64,000 nt of DNA, taken from positions 1 to 64,000 of the forward strand of contig CAWHLA010000012.1 of the NCBI GenBank assembly GCA_963830065.1, in the 5' to 3' direction. The notes under the pieces are model-generated. The model did not search any database and was not told the origin of the DNA. It saw only the letters and a list, made by a program, of their open reading frames with translations. Of this stretch, positions 23,213-32,102 are shown piece after piece. Made by a program: the position numbers and the translations under genes. Positions within the stretch are counted from its first letter, which is position 1, and every line of letters starts with the position of its first letter. This stretch comes from JACCZR01 sp963830065. Its GTDB lineage: Bacteria > Actinomycetota > Thermoleophilia > Solirubrobacterales > Thermoleophilaceae.

Positions 23213-24169
23213 ATGACGCCGAAGCCCAAGATCGAGTTCGACCTGGACCGCTACCTGCGGGCCTCGAAGAAGCTCGACCTGTCCGAGCTCGACTGGGACG
23301 ACATCCCCAACCACCGCCTCGCCGACGGCGACGTGATGTCCATGCACTACATGATGGACATCGAGACCCACACGGTGATCTACCTGCGCGACCTGCTGGC
23401 GACGCGGGCGGCCAACGACCCGCAGGTCACCGCCTTCCTGGCGTGCTGGGTGTACGAGGAGCTATGGCACGGTGAGGCGTTCTCGGACTTTCTGCGGGCC
23501 TACGGGATCGAGGTGCCGGCCGAGCCCAAGCTGCCCGACGGCTCGACGCCCATGCCCACCCGCGCCAAGCGCACGCACGGCCTGCGCGGTGCCCTGGGGG
23601 TCGGCCAGCAGCTGCACCTGCTGCCGTCGATGCTCGGCTCGATGCTGTTCCGGGAGTTCATCGCCCTCCACATGGTGTGGGGAGCGGTCAACGAGCTGAC
23701 CACCCTGACGGGGTACCACGCGCTCATCCGCCGCTCCGAGCACCCGGTGCTCGACCAGATGCTGCGGCGAGTGATCCAGGACGAGCGTCGCCACTTCGCC
23801 TTCTACCGGGCCCAGGGCCGCGCGCGGCTGGAGGCCGCCCCGCCCCACACCCGCCGGCTGGTGCGGTGGATCTTCGAGAACTTCTGGACGCCGGTGGGGG
23901 CGGGGGTCAAGAGCGTCGAGGAGGTAGACGCGCTGCTGCTCTATCTGTTCGGCTACGACGAGCGCGGGCGGGAGATGCTGCGCGAGATCGACGACACGGT
24001 CTCCGAGATCCCGGGGCTGGAGGGCTTGGGCCTGCTCGAGTGCGAGCTCGACCGAGCGCTCGAGCGCTCGCGCACCCGGCCGGCCTGGGCCGGCGTCACG
24101 GCGCCGCCGGTGGACGAACGGCTGCGAGGGGCAGGGACCGAGGCCTGGGGCCCGGTCCCCTCCGCCTAG
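23213..24169 (+). CDS. Ferritin-like diiron protein, acyl-ACP desaturase-like
   Basis: A 318-residue all-helical protein with two diiron half-sites: VYEELWHGEAFSDF (E-E-x-x-H) and QDERRHFAFYRAQ (D-E-x-x-H), spaced as in the acyl-ACP desaturase/ferritin superfamily. Earlier THTVIYLRDLL supplies a possible first Glu region (DIETHT). Such proteins oxidise acyl chains with electrons from ferredoxin. It lies 31 bases after the SDR and probably forms a lipid-modification operon with it. The last 50 residues are low complexity. Confidence 0.78.
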   Translation: MTPKPKIEFDLDRYLRASKKLDLSELDWDDIPNHRLADGDVMSMHYMMDIETHTVIYLRDLLATRAANDPQVTAFLACWVYEELWHGEAFSDFLRAYGIEVPAEPKLPDGSTPMPTRAKRTHGLRGALGVGQQLHLLPSMLGSMLFREFIALHMVWGAVNELTTLTGYHALIRRSEHPVLDQMLRRVIQDERRHFAFYRAQGRARLEAAPPHTRRLVRWIFENFWTPVGAGVKSVEEVDALLLYLFGYDERGREMLREIDDTVSEIPGLEGLGLLECELDRALERSRTRPAWAGVTAPPVDERLRGAGTEAWGPVPSA

Positions 24170-24741
24170 CTCTCCTCCTCCTTCTGCTCCTGGTCCCCGG
24201 AGTCCTCAGACTCGTCTGAGTCGTCGCCGTCTCCGCTGTCCACCGATGAGCTCTTCTCCGAGAGATCCTGCTCGCCGGAGGTCGCCGGGGTGTTGGGGTC
24301 GGTGGGGCCACCCGGGATCGGCTCGCCCTTGTAGTCCTCGGGGTTGTCCACCTTCTCGCCGCCCACCGTGACGGTGCCGTCCTCGTAGTGACGGACGTCC
24401 GACGGGCCGAGGTTGGCGGTTGCCCCGTCCTGGTAGCCGCTTTCGCTGTCCGCTCCGCCGAGGGTCTCGTACTTGGCCTTCCCGGTGGGCCAGTCGGACA
24501 GGTCCTTGGGCGGATCGTCCTCGAGGGCCGCGACCTCCGCGCGGGCCGCCTCTTTCTCCTTCTCGATGTCGGACTTCTCGTCCTCCTCGTCTTCACTGCC
24601 CTCGTCGTCGGACGAGCCCTCGGTCTCCTGGCCCTCTTCCTCCTCGTGCTTCTCCTCGTCGGAAGCCGAGTCGGCGCCGGTGTCCTCGGCGGCTTCGGTG
24701 CCAGGCTCCTCGTCCTGCTCTTTCGTGCTCTCTTCTTGCAT
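24166..24741 (-). CDS. Highly acidic conserved hypothetical protein
   Basis: A 191-residue soluble protein. Residues 1-75 are mainly Glu, Asp and Ser. The middle has a recognisable conserved core, DDPPKDLSDWPTGKAKYET, then GPSDVRHYEDGTVTVGG, EKVDNPEDYKGEPIPGGPTDP. The C-terminus is again acidic (SVDSGDGDDSDESED). I associate this core with Solirubrobacterales; its function is unknown to me. ATG 24741 follows GGAGGAGCG. It overlaps the diiron gene stop by 4 bases on the opposite strand. Confidence 0.78.
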   Translation of the reverse strand: MQEESTKEQDEEPGTEAAEDTGADSASDEEKHEEEEGQETEGSSDDEGSEDEEDEKSDIEKEKEAARAEVAALEDDPPKDLSDWPTGKAKYETLGGADSESGYQDGATANLGPSDVRHYEDGTVTVGGEKVDNPEDYKGEPIPGGPTDPNTPATSGEQDLSEKSSSVDSGDGDDSDESEDSGDQEQKEEES

Positions 24742-24832
24742 CGCTCCTCCTCCGTGGCTCCTCGGCAACGCCCGTACCCTAAAGCGCCGAAGGCCATGCC
24801 ACCATTGTCGGGTGGCCTCTCGTGAAGCGCGC

Positions 24833-25084
24833 ATGGTGGCGCTCGGCTACGGCAAGTTCGTCCGCGCCGACCGGGTGTTCGCGCTCGTTCCCCTCGACGC
24901 CGAGGAGCGCGGCGACGGGCGCCGCACCTACGTGCACGTAGAGGGCCTGGCCGAGCCGCTGGTGGCCTCGCGCTCGGAGCGGGCGATCATGGCCGACGTC
25001 GAGGCCGCGCTGGCCGAGGCGGCCGGGGTGCCGAGGCGCAAGTCACGCGGTCCCGCGCCGGGTCAGGCGAGCCTTCTCTCCTAA
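24833..25084 (+). CDS. RemA-like (DUF370-related) protein
   Basis: An 83-residue protein opening MVALGYGKFVRADRVFALVP, very like the start of RemA/DUF370 regulators of extracellular matrix genes (GxxxVxxxRVxAIV). The central EERGDGRRTYVHVEGLAEPL and VASRSERAIM parallel the GRRTRSVIV segment of that family. The tail is basic. It may bind DNA. GTG 24812 is an alternative start seven codons upstream; neither has a clear ribosome site. It diverges from the acidic protein gene. Confidence 0.68.
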   Translation: MVALGYGKFVRADRVFALVPLDAEERGDGRRTYVHVEGLAEPLVASRSERAIMADVEAALAEAAGVPRRKSRGPAPGQASLLS

Positions 25085-25097
25085 CGGAGACTCGGTC

Positions 25098-26471
25098 CTA
25101 CAGCTCCTGCACCTCGCCGGTGACCTTCGCCACCGACTCCTTGGCGTCGCCGAACAGCAACGCGGTGTTCTCGTTGTAGAACAGCGGGTTGTCGATGCCC
25201 GCGAAGCCGGCGCTCATGCTGCGCTTGAGGATGATCACCTGACCGCAGCGCTGGACGTCGATGATCGGCATGCCCGCCTCGGGATTCACGGTGTCGTTGG
25301 CCCCGATCACCAGTGCCACGTCGATCTGCGGCAGCTCGGGGTTGATGTCGTCCATCTCCTTGAGCTGCTCGTACGGGACGTCGGCCTCGGCCAAGAGCAC
25401 GTTCATGTGGCCCGGCATGCGCCCGGCCACCGGGTGGATGGCGTACACCACCTCCACGCCGCGCTTCTCCAGCTCGCTGGCCATCTCGCGGACCGCGTGC
25501 TGGGCCTGCGCCACCGCCATGCCGTAGCCCGGGGTCACCACGACCTTGCGGGCGTAGGCCAGCTGGATGGCGGCGTCGCTGGCGTCCGTGGAGCGGACCG
25601 GCCGGCCGTCATCGCCGCCGCCGCTGGTGAGGTCCACACCGCCGAAGCCGCCGGCCACGATGGCCGGGATCGAGCGGCTCATGGCCTCGGCCATCAGGTT
25701 GGTGAGGATCGAGCCCGAGGCGCCGACGATGATGCCGCCGACGATCAGCGCGGTGTTGTCCAGCGCGATGCCCGCCGCGGCCGCCGACAGGCCGGTGAAG
25801 GCGTTCAGCAGCGAGATCACCACGGGCATGTCCGCCCCGCCGATGGGCAGCACGAACATGTTGCCGAGGATCGCGGCCGAGAGCAGGATGGCGATGAACA
25901 GCAGCTCGGACTCCGAGCCCGCCGCGATGGCCACGGCGCAGCCGACCGCCACCAGCAGCAACGCGCCGTTGACGAACTGCTGGCCGGGCAGCGAGATCGG
26001 CCGCCCGGGGAGGATCTCCTGCAGCTTTCCGAAGGCGATGTTCGAGCCCCAGAAGGAGATCGAGCCGATGATCGCCGCGAACAGGATGGGGATGAGCTCC
26101 TCCAGCGGGAGGTCGCCGCCCGTCCGGCGGAACTCGGCCCAGGCGATCAGCGCGACCGCTCCGCCGCCGACGCCGTTGAACAGCGCCACCATCTGGGGCA
26201 TCTGGGTCATCTGCACCGAGCGGGCGGCCGGGATCCCGACGGCGGTGCCGATGGCCACGCCGACGGCGATCAGGCCGTAGTCGCCCACCTCTGGGATGAG
26301 CAGCGTCGCGATGACCGCGATGGCCATGCCCACCGCGGCCGTGACGTTGCCGCGGCGCGCGGTCTTGGGGCTGGTCACCTGGCGCAGGCCGATGATGAAC
26401 AGCGAGAAGGCCACGATGTACAGGACCTGGATGAAGTCGTCGTCCTGGAAGAAGCTGGTGGCGAGGGTCAT
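25098..26471 (-). CDS. pntB: NAD(P) transhydrogenase subunit beta
   Basis: A 457-residue membrane protein with about nine hydrophobic segments, then the NADP-binding domain III: TPGYGMAVAQAQHAV (GxGxxA/V), VIGANDTVNP, and LKRSMSAGFAGIDNPLFY. It couples hydride transfer between NAD(H) and NADP(H) to proton movement. Its start overlaps the stop of pntAB by 4 bases. The operon order is pntAA-pntAB-pntB. Confidence 0.96.
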   Translation of the reverse strand: MTLATSFFQDDDFIQVLYIVAFSLFIIGLRQVTSPKTARRGNVTAAVGMAIAVIATLLIPEVGDYGLIAVGVAIGTAVGIPAARSVQMTQMPQMVALFNGVGGGAVALIAWAEFRRTGGDLPLEELIPILFAAIIGSISFWGSNIAFGKLQEILPGRPISLPGQQFVNGALLLVAVGCAVAIAAGSESELLFIAILLSAAILGNMFVLPIGGADMPVVISLLNAFTGLSAAAAGIALDNTALIVGGIIVGASGSILTNLMAEAMSRSIPAIVAGGFGGVDLTSGGGDDGRPVRSTDASDAAIQLAYARKVVVTPGYGMAVAQAQHAVREMASELEKRGVEVVYAIHPVAGRMPGHMNVLLAEADVPYEQLKEMDDINPELPQIDVALVIGANDTVNPEAGMPIIDVQRCGQVIILKRSMSAGFAGIDNPLFYNENTALLFGDAKESVAKVTGEVQEL

Positions 26472-26791
26472 TCGCCGCCGCCTTCGCCTGTCGCTTCCTT
26501 CACGCTCGGGCGCTCGGGCTTCTTGCTGAACATCTCGAGCATCCGGTCGGTGACCAGGAATCCGCCGACCACGTTGATCGTCCCGAAGGCGATCGCGATG
26601 ACCAGGATCACCTTGTTGAAGACGCCGTCGACCTCGCCGATCACGAGCAGGCCGCCGAGCAGCACGATGCCGTGAATGGCGTTGGTGGCCGACATCAGCG
26701 GCGTGTGCAGCGTGTTCGGGATCTTCGAGATGACCTCGAAGCCCACGAACGCGCCGAGCACGAGGATCGCGATCTCCGTTACGAGGTCCAT
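26468..26791 (-). CDS. pntAB: NAD(P) transhydrogenase subunit alpha part 2 (membrane part)
   Basis: A 107-residue membrane protein with three to four helices. It contains IPNTLHTPLMSATNAIHGIV, the conserved proton-channel segment of the alpha subunit. Split alpha subunits (PntAA plus PntAB) are normal in many bacteria. It abuts pntAA, sharing one base, and overlaps pntB by 4. Confidence 0.95.
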   Translation of the reverse strand: MDLVTEIAILVLGAFVGFEVISKIPNTLHTPLMSATNAIHGIVLLGGLLVIGEVDGVFNKVILVIAIAFGTINVVGGFLVTDRMLEMFSKKPERPSVKEATGEGGGE

Positions 26792-27912
26792 CAGCCCCCC
26801 GCCGCCTTCTTTGCGCCCTCGTGGACGATCTCGCCGTCGCGGGTGATGCAGGCGCCCGCCAGCACCTCGTCCTCGAAGTCCAGCTTCAACTCGCCCTCCT
26901 CGATCATCAGCTCCAGCAGCGACTGCACGTTGCGCGCGTACAGCGCCGACGCGTGGTCGGGCATGGTGGAGGGCAGCCCCAGCGGCCCGACGATCTTGAC
27001 GTCGTGCTTGATCACGGTCTCGCCCGGCTCGGTCAGCTCGCAGTTGCCGCCGGTCTCGGCCGCGATGTCCACCACCACGGAACCAGGCTTCATCTGCCTG
27101 ACCGCGTCCTCGATCACCAGCAGCGGCGCCGGGCGGCCGGGGATGGCCGCGGTGGAGATGACGGCGTCCATTCCGCCGATGGCGTCGGCGAGCAGCTCGC
27201 GCTGTTTCTGCTGCTCGTCCTCGGTCAGGGCGCGGGCGTAGCCGCCGGCGTCCTCGGCGTCCTCGAGCCCCAGGTCGAGCTCGAGGAAGCGGGCGCCCAG
27301 CGACTCGATCTGCTCCTTGACCGCGCTGCGCACGTCGAAGGCCTGTACCGACGCGCCGAGGCGGCGTGAGGTGGCGATGGCCTGCAGGCCGGCCACGCCG
27401 GCGCCCAGCACCAGCACCTGCGCGGGGCGCACGGTGCCGGCCGCGGTGGTGAGCATGGGCAGGAAGCGGGGAAGCTCCTCCGCCGCGATCAGCGCGGCGC
27501 GGTAGCCGGCCACGGTGGCCTGGGAGGACAGCGCGTCCATGGACTGGGCGCGGGTGATGCGCGGAATGGCCTCCATGGCGAAGGAGGTGATGCCGGCGTC
27601 GGCCAGGGCCTTGGACGTGTCGCCCGCGGTCAGCGGCTGGAGGAAGCCGATCAGGACGGTGCCCTTCTCCATGCGGCCGATCTCCTCGGCGGACGGCGGG
27701 GCCACCTTCGCCACCACGTCCCCGGAGAAGCCGTCAGCGGACACGCTCACGCCCGCCTCCTCGTAGGCGCTGTCAGGGTGATGAGCCGCCTCCCCGGCAC
27801 CGGACTCCACCGCCAGCTCGATGCCAGTGGGGGAGAGGCGCTTGGCTACTTCCGGGACGAGGGCCACCCTGCGTTCACCCTCGGCGACTTCCTTGGGAAC
27901 CGAGACCTTCAT
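26791..27912 (-). CDS. pntAA: NAD(P) transhydrogenase subunit alpha part 1 (NAD-binding)
   Basis: A 373-residue soluble domain I, related to alanine dehydrogenase. It starts MKVSVPKEVAEGERRVALVP. The mid region has QSMDALSSQATVAGYRA and the Rossmann motif VLGAGVAGLQAIA. SGxxD-type nucleotide contacts follow in FDVRSAVKEQI. Full length for the split subunit. It is first in the operon and is transcribed divergently from the AAA-LuxR regulator; the 50-base intergenic region would hold both promoters. Confidence 0.95.
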   Translation of the reverse strand: MKVSVPKEVAEGERRVALVPEVAKRLSPTGIELAVESGAGEAAHHPDSAYEEAGVSVSADGFSGDVVAKVAPPSAEEIGRMEKGTVLIGFLQPLTAGDTSKALADAGITSFAMEAIPRITRAQSMDALSSQATVAGYRAALIAAEELPRFLPMLTTAAGTVRPAQVLVLGAGVAGLQAIATSRRLGASVQAFDVRSAVKEQIESLGARFLELDLGLEDAEDAGGYARALTEDEQQKQRELLADAIGGMDAVISTAAIPGRPAPLLVIEDAVRQMKPGSVVVDIAAETGGNCELTEPGETVIKHDVKIVGPLGLPSTMPDHASALYARNVQSLLELMIEEGELKLDFEDEVLAGACITRDGEIVHEGAKKAAGG

Positions 27913-27962
27913 GCGAATCCGGCCGGGCAGGGTACTCGACCGCGGGCACTTAGACTCGGCCC

Positions 27963-30813
27963 ATGGCCCGCAGCGGGCTCGTGGGACGCCAAGCCGAACG
28001 CGACGCTCTGAACGATGCGCAGCGCGAGGCCAAAGCCGGAAGCGGCTCGCTGGTGCTCGTCGCCGGAGAGGCCGGAGTGGGCAAGACCCGCCTGCTCGAG
28101 GAGGCGACCTCAGTCGCGGGCGGATTGGTCCTCCGGGGCGGCGCGAGCCAGGACGGGGGCGCGCCGTACGCCCCGGTGATCGCCGCCCTGCGCTCCCACC
28201 TGCGCGTCGAGCCGGATGCGCTGGACGACTTCGGAGCCCTGCGCCCGCACCTCGCGCTCATCCTCCCGGAGCTCGGGCCCGCAGCGCGTTCCGTGGACCG
28301 GGCCACGCTCTACGAGTCGATCCGCTGCGCGTTTGCCCACCTGGCCGGCGAGCAGCAGCTCACCGTGGTGCTCGACGACCTCCAGTGGTCCGACGAGGCC
28401 ACGCTCGAGCTGCTTCCCGGCCCTGGCCGATTCGGTGGGCGAGATGCGGCTACTGGTGCTCGCGGCCTACCGGTCAGACGGACTACCGCGCGACCACCTG
28501 ATCCGGCGCGTCCGCTACGACCTGCGGCGCGCGGGTCGCCTGGAGGAGGTCGTCCTCTCGCCGCTTCCCCAGGAGGAGACCGGGTCGCTCATCGAGGAGG
28601 TGCTCGGCGTGCCGGCGGCGCCGTCGCTCGTGGACGCCGTCCACGACCGCACCCAGGGGCTGCCGTTCTTCGTGGAGGAGTTGGGGCGCGCCCTGACCGT
28701 GACCGGTGGGCTGGTCGAGGGGTCGGCGGGCCTCGAGCTGGTGGAGACGGCCGAGGTGCCGATCCCCGACACGGTCCGCGATGCCGTCCTGGTGGGGGTC
28801 TCGGACCTGTCCGAGGAGGCCCGGGCGGCCGCCGACGCCGCCGCCGTGGCGGGGGAGACCGTCGACCTCGACGTGATCGCCGAGATCTCGAGCGCGGCCG
28901 GGGTCGGGGAGCTGATCGAGAGCGGCGTGGTGGTCGAGACCGGCCCGGCGCTGGGGGCCTTCCGGCACGCGCTCACCCGTGAGGCCCTGTACGCCGACGT
29001 CCCGTGGCTGCGGCGGCGGGGGCTGCATCGCACGCTCGCCGAGGCGCTCGAGGAGAAGGGGGCCGGCAGCTCTGAGATCGCGAGCCACTGGGTCGGCGCC
29101 CGTGAGCCGGCGCGGGCGCGTGAGGCGCTGCTGGTGGCCGATGAGGAGTTCCGCAAGCTCCATGCCTACCGGGACGCCGCCCGGTCGGCTCGACAGGCAC
29201 TCGAGCTCTGGCCCGAGGGCGAGGACGAGCAGCGGCGTCTGGAGTGCCTGGAGTCATACGCCGGGAGCGCCGAGCGCTCGGGTCAGCTCGCCGAGGCCGC
29301 CCGCGCCTGGCGCGAGATCTGTGACCTGCGCGCCGCCGCCGGCGGAGAGCCGCTCGCCCGGGCGCAGCGTGGCCTGGCCGCCGTACACGAGCTGCGAGGC
29401 GACAGGGAAGCCGCCTTCACCGCGCGAGAGGCCGCGGCCGCCGCCTACTCGGCCGACGGGTGCTCGGCGGAGGCTGCCGTCGAGCGCCTGGCGATGGCGA
29501 ACTACCTGCGAGCCGGGGCCGACTACAGCGCCGCGATCGAGCTGACCCGGGCGGCGGTCGCCGACGCCGACCAGGCCGCGCGGCTGGACCTGCGCGCCCG
29601 GGCCCTGGGGCTCGAGGGCGTCGCCCGCGCCAAGCGGGGGGAGTCCGAGGCGGGCCTGGAGGCCGTCCAGTCGGGCCTCTCGCTCGCTCTCGAGCACGAC
29701 ATGACGCCGGTCGCCGCGGAGCTCTACCAGCGCCTCAGCCTCGTGCTGTACGACGGGGCCGACTACCGCCAGGCGCAGGAGGCGCTGGACAATGCCCTCG
29801 GCCTGTGCCGGGCCGATGACACCGGGACGGCCGTGGCCTGCGTCACCTGCATGGTCTACGTGCTCCGCGAGTGCGGGGAATGGGACGAGGCGCTGAAGCT
29901 GGGGCGCGAGCTGATCTCGTCCGACACCGCGGTATGGGTGGCCCAGGGGCTGGTGGGCGCGATTCACGGCTACCAGGGCAAGCTCACCTCCGCCCGGCGG
30001 CTGCTGTCGTCCTCTCTGGCCACGGCATCGAAGGTCGGCCACTTCAACATGTCGGTCGATACGACGGCCGGGCTGGCGTGGGTGGCGGCCGCCGAGGGCG
30101 ACCGCGAGGAGGCGGCCGGGCACTGCCGCGCAGTGCTCGCTCGCTGGGAAGGAAGCGAGGACAAGCACTACGCCGTGAGGGGCCTGCGCTGGAGCGCCGC
30201 GCACTTCGCCCGCGAGGGCGACCTCGGCGGCGCTCACGCCTGTTCGGAGGCGCTGGCGAGCATCGCCTCGGACACCGCCCGCGCCGAGGCGCTGGCGGCT
30301 CTGGGACACGCGCTGGGCGAGACGGCTCTGGCGAACGGCGATCCCGACGGCGCAGCCGAGCAACTGCGCCAGGCGGTCGATCTGCACCGGTCGCTGGACA
30401 TTCCGTTCGAGCGGGCGGAGATCGAGCTCCGCGCCGGGGTCGCGCTGGGCGCCGCCGGCGAGCGCGAGCCGGCGCTGGAGGCCCTGGGGGAGGCCTACAG
30501 GACCTTCCGCAGGCTCGGCGCCAGGCCCATGGCCACCGAGGCGGCGCTGGAGGTCAAGAAGCTGGGCGAGTCCGTGGCCGGGCGCCTGGGCAAGCGCGGG
30601 GCCGCGGACGCCGACGGGGCCGGTCTGACCCGCCGCGAGCTCGAGGTCGTGAGGCTGGTGGCGGTGGGGAGGACCAACCGCGAGATCGCCGAGGGCCTGG
30701 TCCTCAGCCCCCGCACGGTCGACATGCACGTGCGCAACGTGCTGCGCAAGCTCGACTGCCGCTCGCGCGCCGCTGCCGCTCACCGGGCCGGTGAGCTGGG
30801 CCTGCTCGCCTGA
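27963..30813 (+). pseudogene. Large AAA-ATPase LuxR-family regulator, frameshifted near 28415
   Basis: The N-terminus has a Walker A motif (GEAGVGKTR, residues 35-43) and Walker B (TVVLDDLQWSD). Near 28410-28420 the frame changes by one base: TLELLP in the first frame should continue as ALADSVGEMRLLVLAAYRSD in the second. After that the protein is intact: winged-helix, many TPR-like helical repeats, and a C-terminal LuxR HTH (LTRRELEVVRLVAVGRTNRE). Corrected length is about 950 residues, typical of LAL/MalT-type regulators. Probably an indel in CTTCCCGGCC. ATG 27963 has TAGACT 6 nt upstream. The DUF4242 gene downstream may be its target. Confidence 0.82.
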
Positions 30814-30878
30814 ATACGGCAGCGGAGGCCGCAAAATACGGCGATATGGCCGTTGTACGGGGCTCGGCGCGGCCGTAC
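30813..30878 (+). promoter_or_regulatory. Repeated AATACGGC boxes and GTACGG/CCGTAC inverted repeat
   Basis: AATACGGC occurs at 30813-30820 and again at 30835-30842, 22 bases apart (two helical turns). GTACGG at 30855-30860 and CCGTAC at 30873-30878 form an inverted repeat with a 12-base gap. The cluster lies between the LuxR-type regulator and the DUF4242 gene and is the likely control region of the latter. Confidence 0.5.
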
Positions 30879-30931
30879 GTTCGTCGGGCAGGCACAAACC
30901 CGGCCTCCCACAGAGGGAGAGAGGAGCAGAA

Positions 30932-31225
30932 ATGGACCTGTACGTCATCCAACGTCGCAACGCGTGGGCCTCGGCCGAGGACCTGGAGGCCGCCGCCGAG
31001 CGGTCCGCCAACGAGGGCGACAAGCCCGACTCCGGCGTGCGCTGGATCCGCAGCTACGTCGTCTCGGAAGAGGGCGGCGAGCTGGGAACCGTGTGCATCT
31101 ACGAGGCCGAGAGCCCGGAGGCGCTGCTCGCGCACGCCCGCGCGTCGGACATGGCGGCCGATGAGATCGTCCGCGTCGCCGACACCGTGGTGGTGCGGCC
31201 GGATCCGGCGCCCGCCACAGCCTGA
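30932..31225 (+). CDS. DUF4242-family small protein (SCO4226-like)
   Basis: A 97-residue ferredoxin-fold (dimeric alpha/beta barrel) protein: MDLYVIQRRNAWASAEDLEA, VRWIRSYVV, GTVCIYEAESPEALLAHA. The family includes a nickel-binding protein of Streptomyces, and genes of this type are often found near LuxR-type or adenylate cyclase-like regulators. ATG 30932 follows GAGAGGAGCAGAA, a clear ribosome site, unlike many neighbours. It is preceded by a cluster of repeats. Confidence 0.8.
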   Translation: MDLYVIQRRNAWASAEDLEAAAERSANEGDKPDSGVRWIRSYVVSEEGGELGTVCIYEAESPEALLAHARASDMAADEIVRVADTVVVRPDPAPATA

Positions 31226-31272
31226 CGGTCCGCGCCGGCGGCCATACCGGGTCGCCGGCGCAACCCAGGCCC

Positions 31273-31695
31273 GTGCCGACGGGAGCCGGCGGGCACCCCG
31301 AAGCGGATTATTGTTCCGCTATACCGCCGCTGCTCGAGTCCCGGCCCCGACGTCTCCAGTACCTGCTGGGGGTGGGTGGCCCGATCGTGTTCGGGATTCT
31401 CGCCGGCGTGCTGCTCATGGTGTCCGAGCCCGCCTACCTGGTTGTCTCGCTGCTCGCGGCGGTCGGGGCGGTGCTGGCCGGCTTGGAGCACAGGGGCCCG
31501 GTCGAGGGTGCGCTGCGCGGCCTGGCCGGCGGGCTGCTGTTCGGAGCGTTCATCCTGCTGATCGTGGCGCTGTGGGACGACGAGCCGACCGCTGACCTGC
31601 CCGACCCGCAGCTGGTCCTGATCGCCTTCACCACGGTGATCGGAGTCGCCCTCAGCGCGCTGGGCGGCCTGATCCGGGGCCGGCAGGAGGCCTAG
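31273..31695 (+). CDS. Small integral membrane protein
   Basis: Up to 140 residues with four predicted helices: LLGVGGPIVFGILAGVLLMV, YLVVSLLAAVGAVLAGLEH, ALRGLAGGLLFGAFILLIVA and VLIAFTTVIGVALSALGGLI. The loop between helices 3 and 4 is acidic. The first 25 residues look non-conserved, so the true start may be further in. I do not recognise the family. The PAS gene follows 2 bases later. Confidence 0.65.
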   Translation: MPTGAGGHPEADYCSAIPPLLESRPRRLQYLLGVGGPIVFGILAGVLLMVSEPAYLVVSLLAAVGAVLAGLEHRGPVEGALRGLAGGLLFGAFILLIVALWDDEPTADLPDPQLVLIAFTTVIGVALSALGGLIRGRQEA

Positions 31696-31697
31696 CG

Positions 31698-32102
31698 GTG
31701 GCCTCCTCACAGCGTCCGCTGGAGCTGATCCTGGCCCGGAACATGCTCTCCAGCCTGTCCACGCCCGGCGTGCTGGTGACCTACGACGCCGACATCGTGT
31801 TCTACAACGAGGCCGCTGGAGCGCTGCTGGGCCGGCGGTTCGAGGACATCGGTCCGGTGTCGGCCTCCCACTGGATGGAGATCTTCGGGCCGCGCGACGA
31901 GGAGGGCGAGCCCCTGCCCTTCGAGCGCCAGCCGCTGCTGGCGCCACTACGGGCCGGGCGGCCCGCGCACGCCCGCGTGCTGATCGCCACCGCCGAGGGG
32001 GCGAACCACCTGGTCGAGGCCAGCGGGCTGCCGATCATCGGCACCGACGGCTTCCAGGGCGCTCTGATCTTCTTCTGGCCCGTGCAGGAGGACGCTGAGT
32101 GA
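31698..32102 (+). CDS. Stand-alone PAS-domain protein
   Basis: A 134-residue single PAS domain: STPGVLVTYDADIVFYNEAA and AGALLGRRFEDIG are the first half, and LVEASGLPIIGTDGFQGALI the second. No output domain. The GTG start follows the membrane protein gene. Its stop overlaps the MBL gene start (GTGA), so it may sense a signal for that enzyme or for a partner elsewhere. Confidence 0.82.
   Translation: MASSQRPLELILARNMLSSLSTPGVLVTYDADIVFYNEAAGALLGRRFEDIGPVSASHWMEIFGPRDEEGEPLPFERQPLLAPLRAGRPAHARVLIATAEGANHLVEASGLPIIGTDGFQGALIFFWPVQEDAE

Noticed and set aside
24200..24240. TCCTCAG...CTGAG near 24208 as a further copy of the terminator-like repeat
   Set aside because: It lies inside the acidic protein gene, encodes Ser/Asp/Glu codons and lacks the CACACA and CCTCC flanks.
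25407..26675. 422-residue plus-strand frame opposite pntB
   Set aside because: Asp/Gly/Arg/His-rich shadow of a conserved membrane protein.
29254..31023. 589-residue minus-strand frame opposite the LAL regulator
   Set aside because: Antisense shadow with no family features.
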